NCBI GenBank assembly: GCA_030537815.1
Contig: JAUNVF010000004.1
Coordinates: forward strand, 33,957-71,063
Direction of reading: 5' to 3'
Length of the DNA stretch: 37,107 nucleotides
Source: Tissierellia bacterium
GTDB lineage: Bacteria > Bacillota > Clostridia > Tissierellales > Peptoniphilaceae
A program made the translations under genes and the position numbers. Shown here piece by piece: positions 1-9,008 of this stretch. The notes beneath the pieces were generated by a model that searched no databases, had not been told where the DNA came from, and saw only the letters and a program-made list of their open reading frames with translations. How positions within the stretch are numbered: the stretch's first letter is position 1; each line of letters opens with the position of its first letter.

Positions 1-9
1 TTTTTAAAT

Positions 10-39
10 TAAACAATGGAACTGTAAATATGTTATACT
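10..39 (+). promoter_or_regulatory. Probable promoter of the cobalamin operon
   Basis: An extended -10 element (TG, one base, then TATACT at 34-39) lies 18 bases after a weak -35 (TAAACA, 10-15). It is about 30 bases upstream of the first cbi start codon, which has an AAGGGAGA ribosome site. No cobalamin riboswitch is visible in the 68 bases available, but the window edge cuts off anything farther upstream. Confidence 0.45.
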
Positions 40-68
40 CTAATAAAAAGGCTTGAAGGGAGATTGCA

Positions 69-1448
69 ATGGAAAAGGCTATAATAGTAGCTAGTTTTGG
101 AACCACTCATAAGGATACGAGGATTAAATGTATAGATCCCATAGTGGAAATGATTAGGGAGAGATTTCCCGACTATATGGTCGTCGAAGCTATAACATCG
201 AGGATAGTGAGGAGAAGAATCGAGAATAATGAGGGTCTTAAATTATTTAATGAGATAGAGGCAAAAGATTATCTTATGAGCTTGGGGATAAAGGAGATAT
301 ATGTTCAACCTCTACATATAATTTCCGGACATGAATATGAAAAGCTGAAAAAGCTCGACTTGATAACCGGAAAACCTCTTATGTATGACTATGATAGCGT
401 TGTCGAATTAGCCGAGGTTTTAAAATCATATAATGAAAAGAAGACCGCCTTCATAGGACATGGAACTGATCATGAAGCCGACGAATTATACGATATGCTG
501 GAAAGGGAATTATCTGACAATCAAATAGTTACTACGATAGAGGGAAGCAAGTCATTTGATCATCTATTGGATAATTTAAATGCCGGAGAAGAAATATTAT
601 TGTCGCCTCTTATGCTGGTAGCAGGTGATCATGCTAAAAATGATATTGCCGGAGAGGAGGATTCCTGGAGCTCAATGCTGAAGGAAAGGGGATATAAAGT
701 CGAAGTCGACCTTCGTGGTTTGGGAGAAATTCAGGAGATAAGAGAAATATTTCTAAAGAGAGTTGACGAACTCGTCAATAAAAATAGGCGAAAGCTCTAT
801 ATAATAGGAACGGGACCCGGCGCATCCGATCTGATGACTATGAGGGCTATAAATGCAATAAAGGAGAGCAATATAATTTTTGCCCCTGAAAACAAGGGTA
901 GAAATATGGCATTGGATACCGCATCAAAATATATAAATAATAGCGAGATCGTAGAAATTCCGCTTCCGATGAAGGATGTAGTCGATGAGGATTATATAAG
1001 GGCGGCAGATATAATAATGGAAAATCTCGGTAACAAGACTGGTGCATATTTGACGATTGGAGATGCCATGACTTATTCGACGGCAATCTATATCATGGAA
1101 AGATTGCCAAAGGATTTGGATATAGAAATTATCCCCGGAATCACATCCTATATCTATTCTTTTGACAAATTGGCAGTTCCAATGGCCATTAAGGGCGATT
1201 CATTTTTATTGATAGATAGATTAAATAAATCTAATGCCGATATCCTTGATGAGGTGAACTCGGTGGCGATTTTAAAAGCGAGCATGAATCCCGAAGAGAC
1301 CATCAAAATCCTAGAAGATAAGGGATTCGAATATAATCTGGTAAAGAGAGCATCACTTGAAAAGCAGGAGATAATTGACGACAGAGATGAGATAATTTCA
1401 AATAGGGATTATATGTCATTGATTGTCGCCAGAAAAGAGAGAGGATAA
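69..1448 (+). CDS. cbiKL: Fused sirohydrochlorin cobaltochelatase (CbiK) and cobalt-factor II C20-methyltransferase (CbiL)
   Basis: This 459-residue protein joins two successive enzymes of anaerobic cobalamin synthesis. Residues 1 to about 235 are a CbiK-type chelatase that inserts cobalt into sirohydrochlorin. Its family signatures are visible: ASFGTTH near the N-terminus, QPLHIISGHEYEK, GHGTDHEADELY, and LMLVAGDHAKNDIAGEE, which carries the metal-binding His. Residues from about 241 to the end are an SAM-dependent tetrapyrrole methylase, with the opening IIGTGPGASDL glycine loop and the LTIGDAMTYST motif of CbiL/CobI. Both halves have near-normal length, so the fusion looks functional. The start follows an AAGGGAGA ribosome site. 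The stop overlaps the cbiA start by one base. As the first gene of the operon it would hand cobalt-sirohydrochlorin directly to the first methylation step. Confidence 0.93.
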   Translation: MEKAIIVASFGTTHKDTRIKCIDPIVEMIRERFPDYMVVEAITSRIVRRRIENNEGLKLFNEIEAKDYLMSLGIKEIYVQPLHIISGHEYEKLKKLDLITGKPLMYDYDSVVELAEVLKSYNEKKTAFIGHGTDHEADELYDMLERELSDNQIVTTIEGSKSFDHLLDNLNAGEEILLSPLMLVAGDHAKNDIAGEEDSWSSMLKERGYKVEVDLRGLGEIQEIREIFLKRVDELVNKNRRKLYIIGTGPGASDLMTMRAINAIKESNIIFAPENKGRNMALDTASKYINNSEIVEIPLPMKDVVDEDYIRAADIIMENLGNKTGAYLTIGDAMTYSTAIYIMERLPKDLDIEIIPGITSYIYSFDKLAVPMAIKGDSFLLIDRLNKSNADILDEVNSVAILKASMNPEETIKILEDKGFEYNLVKRASLEKQEIIDDRDEIISNRDYMSLIVARKERG

Positions 1449-2749
1449 TGAAGGGAATAATGATTACCTCGCCTTCGTCAGGGCAGGGGAAGACGACTTT
1501 CACAATGGGCCTTTGCAGGCTTTTCAAGAATAAGAATTACGAAATATCTCCATTTAAGACAGGGCCTGATTTTATAGATCCTAAATTTCACTCATTTGCA
1601 TCAGGAAGAAATTCAGGCAATTTAGATTTGCATATGCAATCAGAGGAAGGCATGAAACTTGCCCTTTCACTAAATAAATCAGAATATGCGATAATTGAAG
1701 GGGCAATGGGATATTTTGACGGAATAGATAATGGATTTATCGGGTCGAGTTTTGACATATCGAATAGACTCGGTATACCGGCGCTGATGATAATAAGTCC
1801 CGGCGCTCAGATGTTTAGCCTTATACCGAAATTAATAGGTATGTCCGACTTTTCTAAGGGCAGAATCAAAGGAGTAATATTAAATAAGATAAGTTCAAAT
1901 TATTATAAAAAGATAAAAGTTCAGATAGAGAGATATACTGATTTAAAAGTCCTCGGCTATATAGAAGACAATCCAGAATTCTCAATTGAATCCAGGCATA
2001 TAGGTCTGCTCATGCCATCCGAGATTGAGGGATTGGATAAATCTTTAGACAAAATAGCGAATATAATAGAAAATAATATTGATATAAAAGCCCTCATGGA
2101 TTTATTTGAAGAAATTCCGACAGGAGATTATCTGTTCAAAGAAACGGGCAAGAGAGTATTATTGGCGAAAGACGATGCATTTTGCTTTCATTATAATGAA
2201 AATTTGAGGATATTGGAAAAAGTATCTGATTTAAATTATTTTTCTCCCTTAAAAGGCGATTCGATTCCGGAAGCTGACCTCATGATAATAGGTGGGGGAT
2301 ATCCTGAACTATATCTTGAAGAATTGTCAAAAAATGAAATTATGAAGAGGAGCATAAGGAATTTTTCTGAATCGGGTGCTAAAATTTTGGGAATGGGAGC
2401 TGGGCTCATGTATCTATCAGAGAGTATAGACGGATATGAAATGGTCGGCGCATTGCCGGGAAAGGCATTTATGACTGAAAAAACTCAAAGATTTGGATAC
2501 AATACCATAGAATTATTGGAGGATTGTATTTTGGGCGATAAGGGAACAAAGATGAATGCAAAGGAATTTCATAAGTCGATATTTAAAACAAATCTCAAAC
2601 CCATATTCAGAGTTGAAAAAGCTGATGGTAGGACTTGGAGTTCTGGGTATAATATAAGAAATACAACTGTTATGTATCAGCATCTAAATTTTGCAGGCGA
2701 TATAAGACTGGGAAAAATACTTGGGATGGAGGAAGATTATGTATATTAA
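1448..2749 (+). CDS. cbiA: Cobyrinate a,c-diamide synthase CbiA lacking the glutaminase cysteine
   Basis: CbiA amidates the a and c side chains of cobyrinate using ATP and normally glutamine. The 433-residue protein has the P-loop SPSSGQGKTT (8-17), the GPDFIDPKFH motif, the SRHIGL segment that ends the synthetase half, and a class I amidotransferase-like half from about residue 235. In that half the family pattern AECGGLMYL reads LGMGAGLMYL. The nucleophile Cys is Gly317 (codon GGA at 2396-2398), although the rest of the domain (EFHKS, YQHLNFAG) is recognisable. The protein therefore probably cannot hydrolyse glutamine itself and would use free ammonia or a partner glutaminase; this is inference. 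The gene overlaps cbiKL by one base and cbiC by 11. Confidence 0.9.
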   Translation: MKGIMITSPSSGQGKTTFTMGLCRLFKNKNYEISPFKTGPDFIDPKFHSFASGRNSGNLDLHMQSEEGMKLALSLNKSEYAIIEGAMGYFDGIDNGFIGSSFDISNRLGIPALMIISPGAQMFSLIPKLIGMSDFSKGRIKGVILNKISSNYYKKIKVQIERYTDLKVLGYIEDNPEFSIESRHIGLLMPSEIEGLDKSLDKIANIIENNIDIKALMDLFEEIPTGDYLFKETGKRVLLAKDDAFCFHYNENLRILEKVSDLNYFSPLKGDSIPEADLMIIGGGYPELYLEELSKNEIMKRSIRNFSESGAKILGMGAGLMYLSESIDGYEMVGALPGKAFMTEKTQRFGYNTIELLEDCILGDKGTKMNAKEFHKSIFKTNLKPIFRVEKADGRTWSSGYNIRNTTVMYQHLNFAGDIRLGKILGMEEDYVY

Positions 2750-3365
2750 AAACCCTAAAGAAATTGAAAACACAAGTATGGACATGATCGAAGAAGTTAT
2801 GGAAGGTCTTGACTATGACGAAAAAGAGAAGAAGATAGTAAAGAGGATGATACATACTACAGGAGATATTGAATACAGAAATATAGTTCATTTCAGAAAT
2901 GGCTTTGTGGAGAAAGCTCTCGAGCTAATTAAAAAAGGCTCTATGATCTATTCCGATACCAAGATGGTAAATGCAGGTATAAATAAGAGGATAGTCTATG
3001 ACTTGGGCTGTGAATTGATTTACTTTATAGACAATCAGGATGTATTGGAAAATGCGATTAAAAATAATACCACAAGATCTTCGGCGGCAATCGACAAAGC
3101 TGCAGATTTTTTAGTTGATATTTTCGTAATAGGAAATGCACCAACGGCTGTATTCAGACTTTTGGAATTAATAAAGGAGAATAAGATCAAGCCTAAGCTT
3201 ATCATAGCTGTTCCTGTCGGATTTGTAGGAGCGGCCGAGTGCAAGGAAGCACTTAGAAATTTTGATACTGATATCCCAATGGTAACAACTATTGGAACAA
3301 AGGGCGGGAGCAATGTCGCTGCATCAATTGTAAATGCACTACTCTATATGGTAGTGGAAAGATGA
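2739..3365 (+). CDS. cbiC: Cobalt-precorrin-8 methylmutase CbiC
   Basis: CbiC moves the C11 methyl group to C12 and so forms cobyrinate. The protein begins with the family-typical NPKEIENTSMDMIEE and carries the catalytic His in RMIHTTGDIEY. The C-terminal part (VPVGFVGAAECKEAL, TTIGTKGGSN) is also typical. I start it at the ATG at 2739, four bases after GGAGGAA. An upstream in-frame TTG at 2721 would add six residues and precedes the ribosome site, so it is unlikely. From the ATG the length is 208 residues, as usual for the family. It overlaps the end of cbiA by 11 bases and shares an ATGA with cbiD, consistent with translational coupling. Confidence 0.94.
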   Translation: MYIKNPKEIENTSMDMIEEVMEGLDYDEKEKKIVKRMIHTTGDIEYRNIVHFRNGFVEKALELIKKGSMIYSDTKMVNAGINKRIVYDLGCELIYFIDNQDVLENAIKNNTTRSSAAIDKAADFLVDIFVIGNAPTAVFRLLELIKENKIKPKLIIAVPVGFVGAAECKEALRNFDTDIPMVTTIGTKGGSNVAASIVNALLYMVVER

Positions 3366-4426
3366 AGCTAGAAGAATATTCTATAGTAGGAGGTAAAAAG
3401 CTAAGATGCGGCTATACGACTGGTAGCTGCGCTCAAGCAGCTACAAAGGCGGCAGCTACCATACTACTAAAAGGTGAGCCGATAAATAAAGTCAAGATAG
3501 ATACTCCTGCCGGAATCGTTCTCAATCTCGATGTCGAAGATATCGAAATCGGAGATGATTTCGTGAGCTGTGCGATAAGAAAAGATGCCGGAGATGATCC
3601 CGATATAACCGATGATATGCTCATATACTCAAAGGTCAGTAAAAGGGGAGATGATGAGGTTAGCGTCGACGGTGGATTTGGCATTGGAAGGATCGCGAGG
3701 AAGGGATTATTTGGAGAAGTCGGCGAAGCGGCGATAAATCCCGTACCTAAAAAATTGATACTAGAAGAATTGAAGAGATTGGGCGGCGGATTTCATGCAG
3801 AAATCTACGCACCTGAAGGAGAGAAAATCGGTCGATCTACATTTAATGCCGGAATTGGAATAGTCGGGGGTATTTCCATAATAGGTACTAAGGGAATCGT
3901 GTACCCGATGAGCGATGAAGCCTTGATTAAGAGCATTTATATGGAAATCGACTTACTCGCTCAGGAAGGGACAGATGATAGATTATTGCTGACTCCGGGC
4001 AATCATGCTATAAATTTAGCTAAATCGAAAGGTATAAAAAATAGGAGCATAAAGGTCTCAAATTTCATAGGAGACTCTATTTCATATGCCTATGAAATAG
4101 GTTTTAAGAAATTTTTTATACTCGGCCATGTGGGAAAGCTCGCAAAACTGGCTTTAGGAATCTTCAATACTCATAATAGAGTCGCAGATACTAGGATGGA
4201 ATCATTTGTATATTATATGGCAAAAGCCGGGGTATACGATATTATCGACGAGGTCGACTCTTGCCTTACTGCTGAAAGGGCAGCTCTCTACTTGATTGAA
4301 AATGGATATGAAAATATTATAAGCGATATGGAGAGGGGCGCTGAATTGCGAGTAAAGAAATACTTAAAAGATGAGGATATAGATATTTATACCAGAATGT
4401 ATACTATGGAGAGAGGTTTATTATGA
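3362..4426 (+). CDS. cbiD: Cobalt-precorrin-5B C1-methyltransferase CbiD
   Basis: CbiD is the C1-methylase specific to the anaerobic pathway; it follows CbiG action and is unrelated in fold to the other corrin methylases. The 354-residue protein has the hallmark CGYTTGSCAQAATKAA near residue 20, GFGIGRIARKGL, and the INPVPKKLI motif near residue 125. Length matches the family. Its presence, with CbiG and CbiT and the absence of oxygen-dependent CobG, fixes the pathway as cobalt-early and anaerobic. The start codon shares ATGA with the stop of cbiC and the stop shares ATGA with the start of cbiE. Confidence 0.95.
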   Translation: MKLEEYSIVGGKKLRCGYTTGSCAQAATKAAATILLKGEPINKVKIDTPAGIVLNLDVEDIEIGDDFVSCAIRKDAGDDPDITDDMLIYSKVSKRGDDEVSVDGGFGIGRIARKGLFGEVGEAAINPVPKKLILEELKRLGGGFHAEIYAPEGEKIGRSTFNAGIGIVGGISIIGTKGIVYPMSDEALIKSIYMEIDLLAQEGTDDRLLLTPGNHAINLAKSKGIKNRSIKVSNFIGDSISYAYEIGFKKFFILGHVGKLAKLALGIFNTHNRVADTRMESFVYYMAKAGVYDIIDEVDSCLTAERAALYLIENGYENIISDMERGAELRVKKYLKDEDIDIYTRMYTMERGLL

Positions 4427-5013
4427 TAACAGTTTCGGGGATAGGACCGGGAGATGGGAATCACTTAACGGGAGAAGTTAAAAAAAGGATATTAAGCGCC
4501 AAAAATGTCATAGCTTTTAAAAGGGTGGCGCAAGATATGATTGAGTTCAGGGATGATATAATATCGATCAAATCGGTTGACGAATTGCTTCCGCTACTAG
4601 AAGAAGATACGGCTATTCTAGCATCCGGAGACAGTTTATTTTTCGGTATAGCCGACTATCTCATGAGAAAGGGAGTTGAAGTCGACGAGATTCACCCGGG
4701 AATTACCTCTTTTCAATATCTTATGGCTAAGTTAAAAATGCCTTGGAATGATGCGAATATCTTTTCAATGCATGGTAGAGATGGCGACTTGTCGACGGTA
4801 AGGCTTTTCAAGAAGTCGATTATACTTACAGATTCACTCTACAATCCCGATTATATATCTAAGAAATTAAATGAAATTGGCGTCAAGGGAAAGATTTACG
4901 CAGGTTATGATTTATCATATAATTCAGAAAAAATAATCGAAAAGAAAATCGGAGAAGATTTTGATTGTGATTCAAAATTGGCGGTGGTGGTGATAATTAA
5001 TGAGATGGTTTAA
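4423..5013 (+). CDS. cbiE: Cobalt-precorrin-7 C5-methyltransferase CbiE
   Basis: A 196-residue SAM-dependent tetrapyrrole methylase. It opens with VSGIGPGDGNHLT, the glycine loop of the fold, and has the ASGDSLFFGI segment (family pattern SGDPxFFG) and HPGITSFQYLMAKL. In many bacteria CbiE and CbiT are fused as CobL; here they are separate genes that overlap by 14 bases. CbiE methylates C5, and CbiT then methylates C15 and removes the acetate carboxylate at C12. Confidence 0.92.
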   Translation: MITVSGIGPGDGNHLTGEVKKRILSAKNVIAFKRVAQDMIEFRDDIISIKSVDELLPLLEEDTAILASGDSLFFGIADYLMRKGVEVDEIHPGITSFQYLMAKLKMPWNDANIFSMHGRDGDLSTVRLFKKSIILTDSLYNPDYISKKLNEIGVKGKIYAGYDLSYNSEKIIEKKIGEDFDCDSKLAVVVIINEMV

Positions 5014-5548
5014 AGACAGCGATTTTATAAGGGGCGATGTACCTATGACTAAATTCGACATCAGGGTTATTATCAGCTCCTTTTTCAATACAGAAAAAAA
5101 TAGAAAAATATTGGAAATCGGATCGGGAACAGGATCGATAACATGTCAACTTGCAGAAATGGGATTTGATATAATTTCAATAGACTTTCTTAGCGAGGCT
5201 GTAGATTTGACTAAGGAGAATTTAAAGAAATTAGGTCTGAAAGCTGATATAATTAAGGGTAAAGCTCCGAAAGATTTGCCGGATGTCGATCTTGATGCAT
5301 GCTTTATCGGAGGAAGCAGAGGAGAACTCGATAATATATTCGAGTATTTAGATAAAAATATGAAAAAGGGTTTATTGGTCGCCAGTTTTATAAAGATGGA
5401 TAATCTTTACCGAGCAAAATCCTTGATGAAGGAATACTCTTACAAAAATATTGAGACGAGATTGGTTCAAGTCAGTTATGAAGACAGACTTGGATTATTA
5501 AAAGCGCAAAATCCGATCTTTATAATCAAGGGGGACAGATATGATTAG
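5000..5548 (+). CDS. cbiT: Cobalt-precorrin-6B C15-methyltransferase (decarboxylating) CbiT
   Basis: A 182-residue class I (Rossmann) methyltransferase with the SAM-binding motif ILEIGSGTGSITCQLA at about residues 33-48 and an acidic residue (SIDF) at the end of the second strand. The DACFIGGSRGELDNI segment is typical of CbiT. The start is preceded by GGTGGTGAT inside the end of cbiE. The gene ends within cbiF (8-base overlap). Confidence 0.93.
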   Translation: MRWFKDSDFIRGDVPMTKFDIRVIISSFFNTEKNRKILEIGSGTGSITCQLAEMGFDIISIDFLSEAVDLTKENLKKLGLKADIIKGKAPKDLPDVDLDACFIGGSRGELDNIFEYLDKNMKKGLLVASFIKMDNLYRAKSLMKEYSYKNIETRLVQVSYEDRLGLLKAQNPIFIIKGDRYD

Positions 5549-6296
5549 TTTTGTCGGAGCTGGGCCAGGAGATGTCGAGTTGATTACATTGAAGGGGCTT
5601 AAAAGGATTGAAAAGGCGGATATTATTATATATGCCGGATCATTAGTCAGCGAAGATCATCTAAAATACTGTAAAAAAGATGCTGAATTTTATAATTCCG
5701 CCCATATGAATTTAGATGAAGTTTTGGAAGTCATGAAGAAGGCTGAACACGAAGGCAAATCTGTCGTCAGACTACATACCGGAGACCCGTCGATATACGG
5801 TGCAATTCAGGAACAGATGGATTCATTAGAAAGAGAGGGAATACAATTTGAATTAATACCCGGAGTCAGCTCATTTACGGCTGCAGCTGCCGCCATAAAG
5901 AGGGAGCTTACGCTTCCGGGAGTTAGCCAAACTGTAATTCTCACTAGGATTGCAGGTAGAACTCCAGTTCCGGAAGATGAGGACTTGGTTTCATTAGCAA
6001 AACATAAGGCCAGTATGGCTATTTTTTTATCTGTGGGTAATATAGGATCTGTTGTCGAGAAATTAATCGAAGGTTATGGTTCTAAAGATATTCCGATAGC
6101 AGTCGTATATAAGGCTAGTTGGAATGACGAAAAAATAGTATTGGGCACACTCGAGGATATAGAGGAAAGAGTTGCGAGAGCCGGAATAAAAAGACAGGCT
6201 CAAATCCTAGTCGGAGATTTTATAGATTCTGAATACTCTCTTTCAAAATTATATGATAAAAATTTTAGCACAGGATTTAGAAAGGCGAAAAAATGA
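5541..6296 (+). CDS. cbiF: Cobalt-precorrin-4 C11-methyltransferase CbiF
   Basis: CbiF methylates C11 of cobalt-precorrin-4. The 251-residue sequence is strongly typical: VGAGPGDVELITLKG at the start, YAGSLVSEDHL, LHTGDPSIYGAIQEQ, IPGVSSFTAAAAA and ILTRIAGRTPVPE. An AAGGGGG ribosome site precedes the ATG. The stop shares ATGA with cbiG, whose product acts on the next intermediate. Confidence 0.95.
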   Translation: MISFVGAGPGDVELITLKGLKRIEKADIIIYAGSLVSEDHLKYCKKDAEFYNSAHMNLDEVLEVMKKAEHEGKSVVRLHTGDPSIYGAIQEQMDSLEREGIQFELIPGVSSFTAAAAAIKRELTLPGVSQTVILTRIAGRTPVPEDEDLVSLAKHKASMAIFLSVGNIGSVVEKLIEGYGSKDIPIAVVYKASWNDEKIVLGTLEDIEERVARAGIKRQAQILVGDFIDSEYSLSKLYDKNFSTGFRKAKK

Positions 6297-7288
6297 TAAG
6301 CATATTATCTTTTACTGAAAATGGAAAAGCTTTAGCCGAATTATTGTGTAAAAAGCTTCCTGATTGTCGTAAATATCATAAATCTGAAATTAAAGAAATA
6401 GGAATGGGAAATATATGGGATGGTTCAGACGAGATTATCTTTATATCTGCAACCGGCATAGCTGTGAGATATATTTCAAAATTCATAAGACATAAATCGA
6501 TTGACCCGGCAGTATTGGTCGTAGATGATATGGGAAGATTCGTCATCAGCTTATTGTCGGGACATCTCGGAGGGGCAAATCGATTTGCCGAGCAGATATC
6601 TTCTCATCTTCCGGATTCTATACCAGTCATCACGACGGCTTCCGACTCGAGAGGATTTGAGTCGCCCGATCTCTATTCACAAAGACATGGGTATATAATA
6701 GAAAATTCAGAAAATCTGACCAAGATAAGTGCGGATATGGTTTCGGGAAGAGAGATAGCTCTATTTTCCGAAGAAAATATAGATTGGAATTATAAAAATT
6801 TTTTCATAATTGATGAGATAGATAAATTAGATAAAATGGGTTTCGAATCAGCTATAATAATATCATCCAGATCTTTCGATATCGATACGCCTTATCTCCA
6901 ATTGGTTCCAAGAAATTTAAATATAGGAATAGGATGTAGGAGGGGTATAGATACAGAAGATTTGCTTAAATTTATATCCGAGGTATTTGATGAGAAAAAA
7001 CTATTGACTTCTGGGATAGGGAAATTGGCGAGTATAGATATAAAGAAAGATGAAAAGGCGATACTCGAAGCTGCTGAAAAATTAAATGCAGATCTGATAT
7101 TTTTCAGTGCGGAGAAGCTTAAAACTGTAGAGCATAATTTTTCGGGGTCTGATTTTGTAAAAGAAAAAGTCGGAGTTTCATCTGTTGCAGAAGCATCAGC
7201 TTATTTGATGGGTGAACTCTTGAGCTCGAGAATAACAAAAAATAAAATGACGATGGCGATATCTAAGGGGGATAAATGTCTAAATTAA
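6293..7288 (+). CDS. cbiG: Cobalt-precorrin-5A hydrolase CbiG
   Basis: CbiG opens the delta-lactone ring of cobalt-precorrin-5A and releases acetaldehyde, a step found only in the anaerobic pathway. The central family signature ISATGIAVRYISKFI followed by DPAVLVVDDMGRFVISLLSGHLGGAN covers roughly residues 50-98. The C-terminal CbiG domain begins around VPRNLNIGIGCRRG (about residue 205). At 331 residues it is a normal-length stand-alone CbiG. It overlaps cbiF by 4 bases and cbiH by 13. Confidence 0.94.
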   Translation: MISILSFTENGKALAELLCKKLPDCRKYHKSEIKEIGMGNIWDGSDEIIFISATGIAVRYISKFIRHKSIDPAVLVVDDMGRFVISLLSGHLGGANRFAEQISSHLPDSIPVITTASDSRGFESPDLYSQRHGYIIENSENLTKISADMVSGREIALFSEENIDWNYKNFFIIDEIDKLDKMGFESAIIISSRSFDIDTPYLQLVPRNLNIGIGCRRGIDTEDLLKFISEVFDEKKLLTSGIGKLASIDIKKDEKAILEAAEKLNADLIFFSAEKLKTVEHNFSGSDFVKEKVGVSSVAEASAYLMGELLSSRITKNKMTMAISKGDKCLN

Positions 7289-8022
7289 ATATAATAGGTA
7301 TAGGTCCGGGGGGATACGGTAGCTTGACTTTTGATGCATATAAATGTCTCGAAGAGTCTGAATTGATAGTTGCCTATACTCCCTATTTAGAATATATCAG
7401 AGGATTTATAAAAATTGAAGAAAAGAGAATATACACATCAGGTATGACTCAAGAAATAGAGAGATGCAGATATGCCGTTGAGGAAGCTGCCAAGGGAGTA
7501 TTGACTTCTATAATAAGTACCGGAGATGCTGGGCTTTATGGTATGGCAGGACCATGCTTTGAAATAGCCGATGAGAAGGGACTTTTGGAGGATCTCGAAA
7601 TCAATGTCATACCGGGGGTTAGTGCAGTATTTGCAGCTGCATCTGAATTGGGGGCACCATTGATGCACGACAGCGCTATCATAAGTTTATCCGATTTGTT
7701 GACTCCTATCGATTTAATATTAAAAAGAGTCGAGATGGCAGCGAGAGGTGATTTTGTAATAGCGATATATAATCCGAGGTCAAAGAAGAGGCCGGATAAT
7801 TTAAAATGGGCGATAGATATTATAAGAGAGCATAGAAGTGCAGAAAATATAGTCGGAATCGTCAGAAATGCTGGCAGAGATGGAATGGATAAGTTTATAT
7901 GCAAACTCGATGAGATAGATTATGAAAAAGTCGATATGATGTCAACTTTGATAATTGGAAATTCGCAGACGAGAGAGAAGAATGGAAAGATGATTACTCC
8001 GAGAGGATATGAAAATAAATGA
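7276..8022 (+). CDS. cbiH: Cobalt-factor III C17-methyltransferase CbiH
   Basis: CbiH methylates C17 and contracts the ring. The 248-residue protein shows IIGIGPGGYGSLTFDAY at the start, YTPYLEYI, STGDAGLYGMAGP, IPGVSAVFAAASELGAPLMHD and AIYNPRSKKRPDNLKWA, all characteristic of the CobJ/CbiH group. The ATG lies a few bases after an AAGGGGG ribosome site inside the end of cbiG. No C-terminal iron-sulfur extension is present, so it resembles the short Salmonella-type enzyme. Confidence 0.95.
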   Translation: MSKLNIIGIGPGGYGSLTFDAYKCLEESELIVAYTPYLEYIRGFIKIEEKRIYTSGMTQEIERCRYAVEEAAKGVLTSIISTGDAGLYGMAGPCFEIADEKGLLEDLEINVIPGVSAVFAAASELGAPLMHDSAIISLSDLLTPIDLILKRVEMAARGDFVIAIYNPRSKKRPDNLKWAIDIIREHRSAENIVGIVRNAGRDGMDKFICKLDEIDYEKVDMMSTLIIGNSQTREKNGKMITPRGYENK

Positions 8023-8756
8023 TTTGGATAATTGGCGGGACTTCAGATTCCAGACGATTTTTGGAAAGTTTGGAATACAGTGGGGATATAATCACGAGCG
8101 TAACTACTGAATACGCTAAGTCATTGCTCGATAAAACTAAAGTATTTGTCGGCAGGATGGGCATCGATGAGATGAAAGATTTTTGCATTGATAATTCAAT
8201 AGATATAATACTCGATATGTCGCATCCATTTGCATTTATAGTTTCTGAAAATGCCGAGAGAGTTTCAAGAGAATTAAATATAAAATATTTTCGATTTACT
8301 AGGACTAAAATCAAATCCGACGAGGGGATACTCGTTGATGATATCGATGAACTAGGATCTGTACTCGAAGAGATAAGCGGGAATATTCTTTTTACGACCG
8401 GATCAAAAGATATTCCTAAGTTAGAGGAGTTCAAGAAATCAAATAGACATATATACAGGATACTCCCTCTAATGAATAGCTTAGAAATCGCAAACAAAGC
8501 GGGAGTTGAGATAGAAGATCTAGTCTGTATGAAGGGCCCTTTTACTGTCGAAATGAATAATGCGATTATTAGGAATTTTGATGCTGATTATATGATTATG
8601 AAAGAAAGTGGAGAAAATAGCGGATTTTCTGAAAAAATCGAATCCTGTATGGAAATGGGAATCACTCCTATAATAATTAAAAGGCCAGTAGAGGAAGGCA
8701 TAAACTCTTTTGAAGAATTAAGAGAGATAGTCCAAGAATACAGGAAGAAAAAATAG
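8019..8756 (+). CDS. cbiJ: Cobalt-precorrin-6A reductase CbiJ
   Basis: CbiJ reduces the corrin macrocycle with a pyridine nucleotide. The 245-residue sequence begins with the nucleotide-binding IWIIGGTSDSRRFLESL. It contains DMSHPFAFIVSENA, RFTRTK, LFTTGSKDI and KGPFTVEMN, all typical of CobK/CbiJ. It shares ATGA with cbiH and is the last gene of the operon; a terminator follows about 100 bases later. Genes for later steps (cbiP, cbiB, nucleotide-loop assembly) are not in the window. Confidence 0.93.
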   Translation: MIWIIGGTSDSRRFLESLEYSGDIITSVTTEYAKSLLDKTKVFVGRMGIDEMKDFCIDNSIDIILDMSHPFAFIVSENAERVSRELNIKYFRFTRTKIKSDEGILVDDIDELGSVLEEISGNILFTTGSKDIPKLEEFKKSNRHIYRILPLMNSLEIANKAGVEIEDLVCMKGPFTVEMNNAIIRNFDADYMIMKESGENSGFSEKIESCMEMGITPIIIKRPVEEGINSFEELREIVQEYRKKK

Positions 8757-8859
8757 ACTGTATCGGTATTATATATTTTAAAATCATGCCAAAATAAAAG
8801 ATTAAAATATATAAAATTAAATTAAAGAAATAAACATTTTAGTTTACGAGTCGATATTA

Positions 8860-8894
8860 TTAAAGATTCAAATTTGGGAATCTTTAAATTTTTA
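8860..8894 (+). terminator. Rho-independent terminator after cbiJ
   Basis: A 10-base-pair stem, TTAAAGATTC (8860-8869) with GAATCTTTAA (8878-8887), has an 8-base loop and is followed by a T-rich run. An AT-only inverted repeat upstream (8771-8781 with 8802-8812) is a weaker second hairpin. The rest of 8757-9045 contains no gene I can support. Confidence 0.7.
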
Positions 8895-9008
8895 ATCACA
8901 GTAAATGATAATTTAATTTAAATATGTATGTAAATTAGTTGAAAGTATTATATATTCATTACAATATCACAATACTGCGATTTTATTATTAGAGCATTGA
9001 ATATTTAA

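Noticed and set aside
1-68. Cobalamin riboswitch ahead of the cbi operon
   Set aside because: Only 68 bases are visible. They hold a promoter-like element close to the start and no B12-box sequence; upstream sequence is outside the window.
3035-3684. Long antisense frames inside cbiC and cbiD
   Set aside because: They are low-complexity Ser/Ile-rich shadows of well-identified genes and have no ribosome sites.
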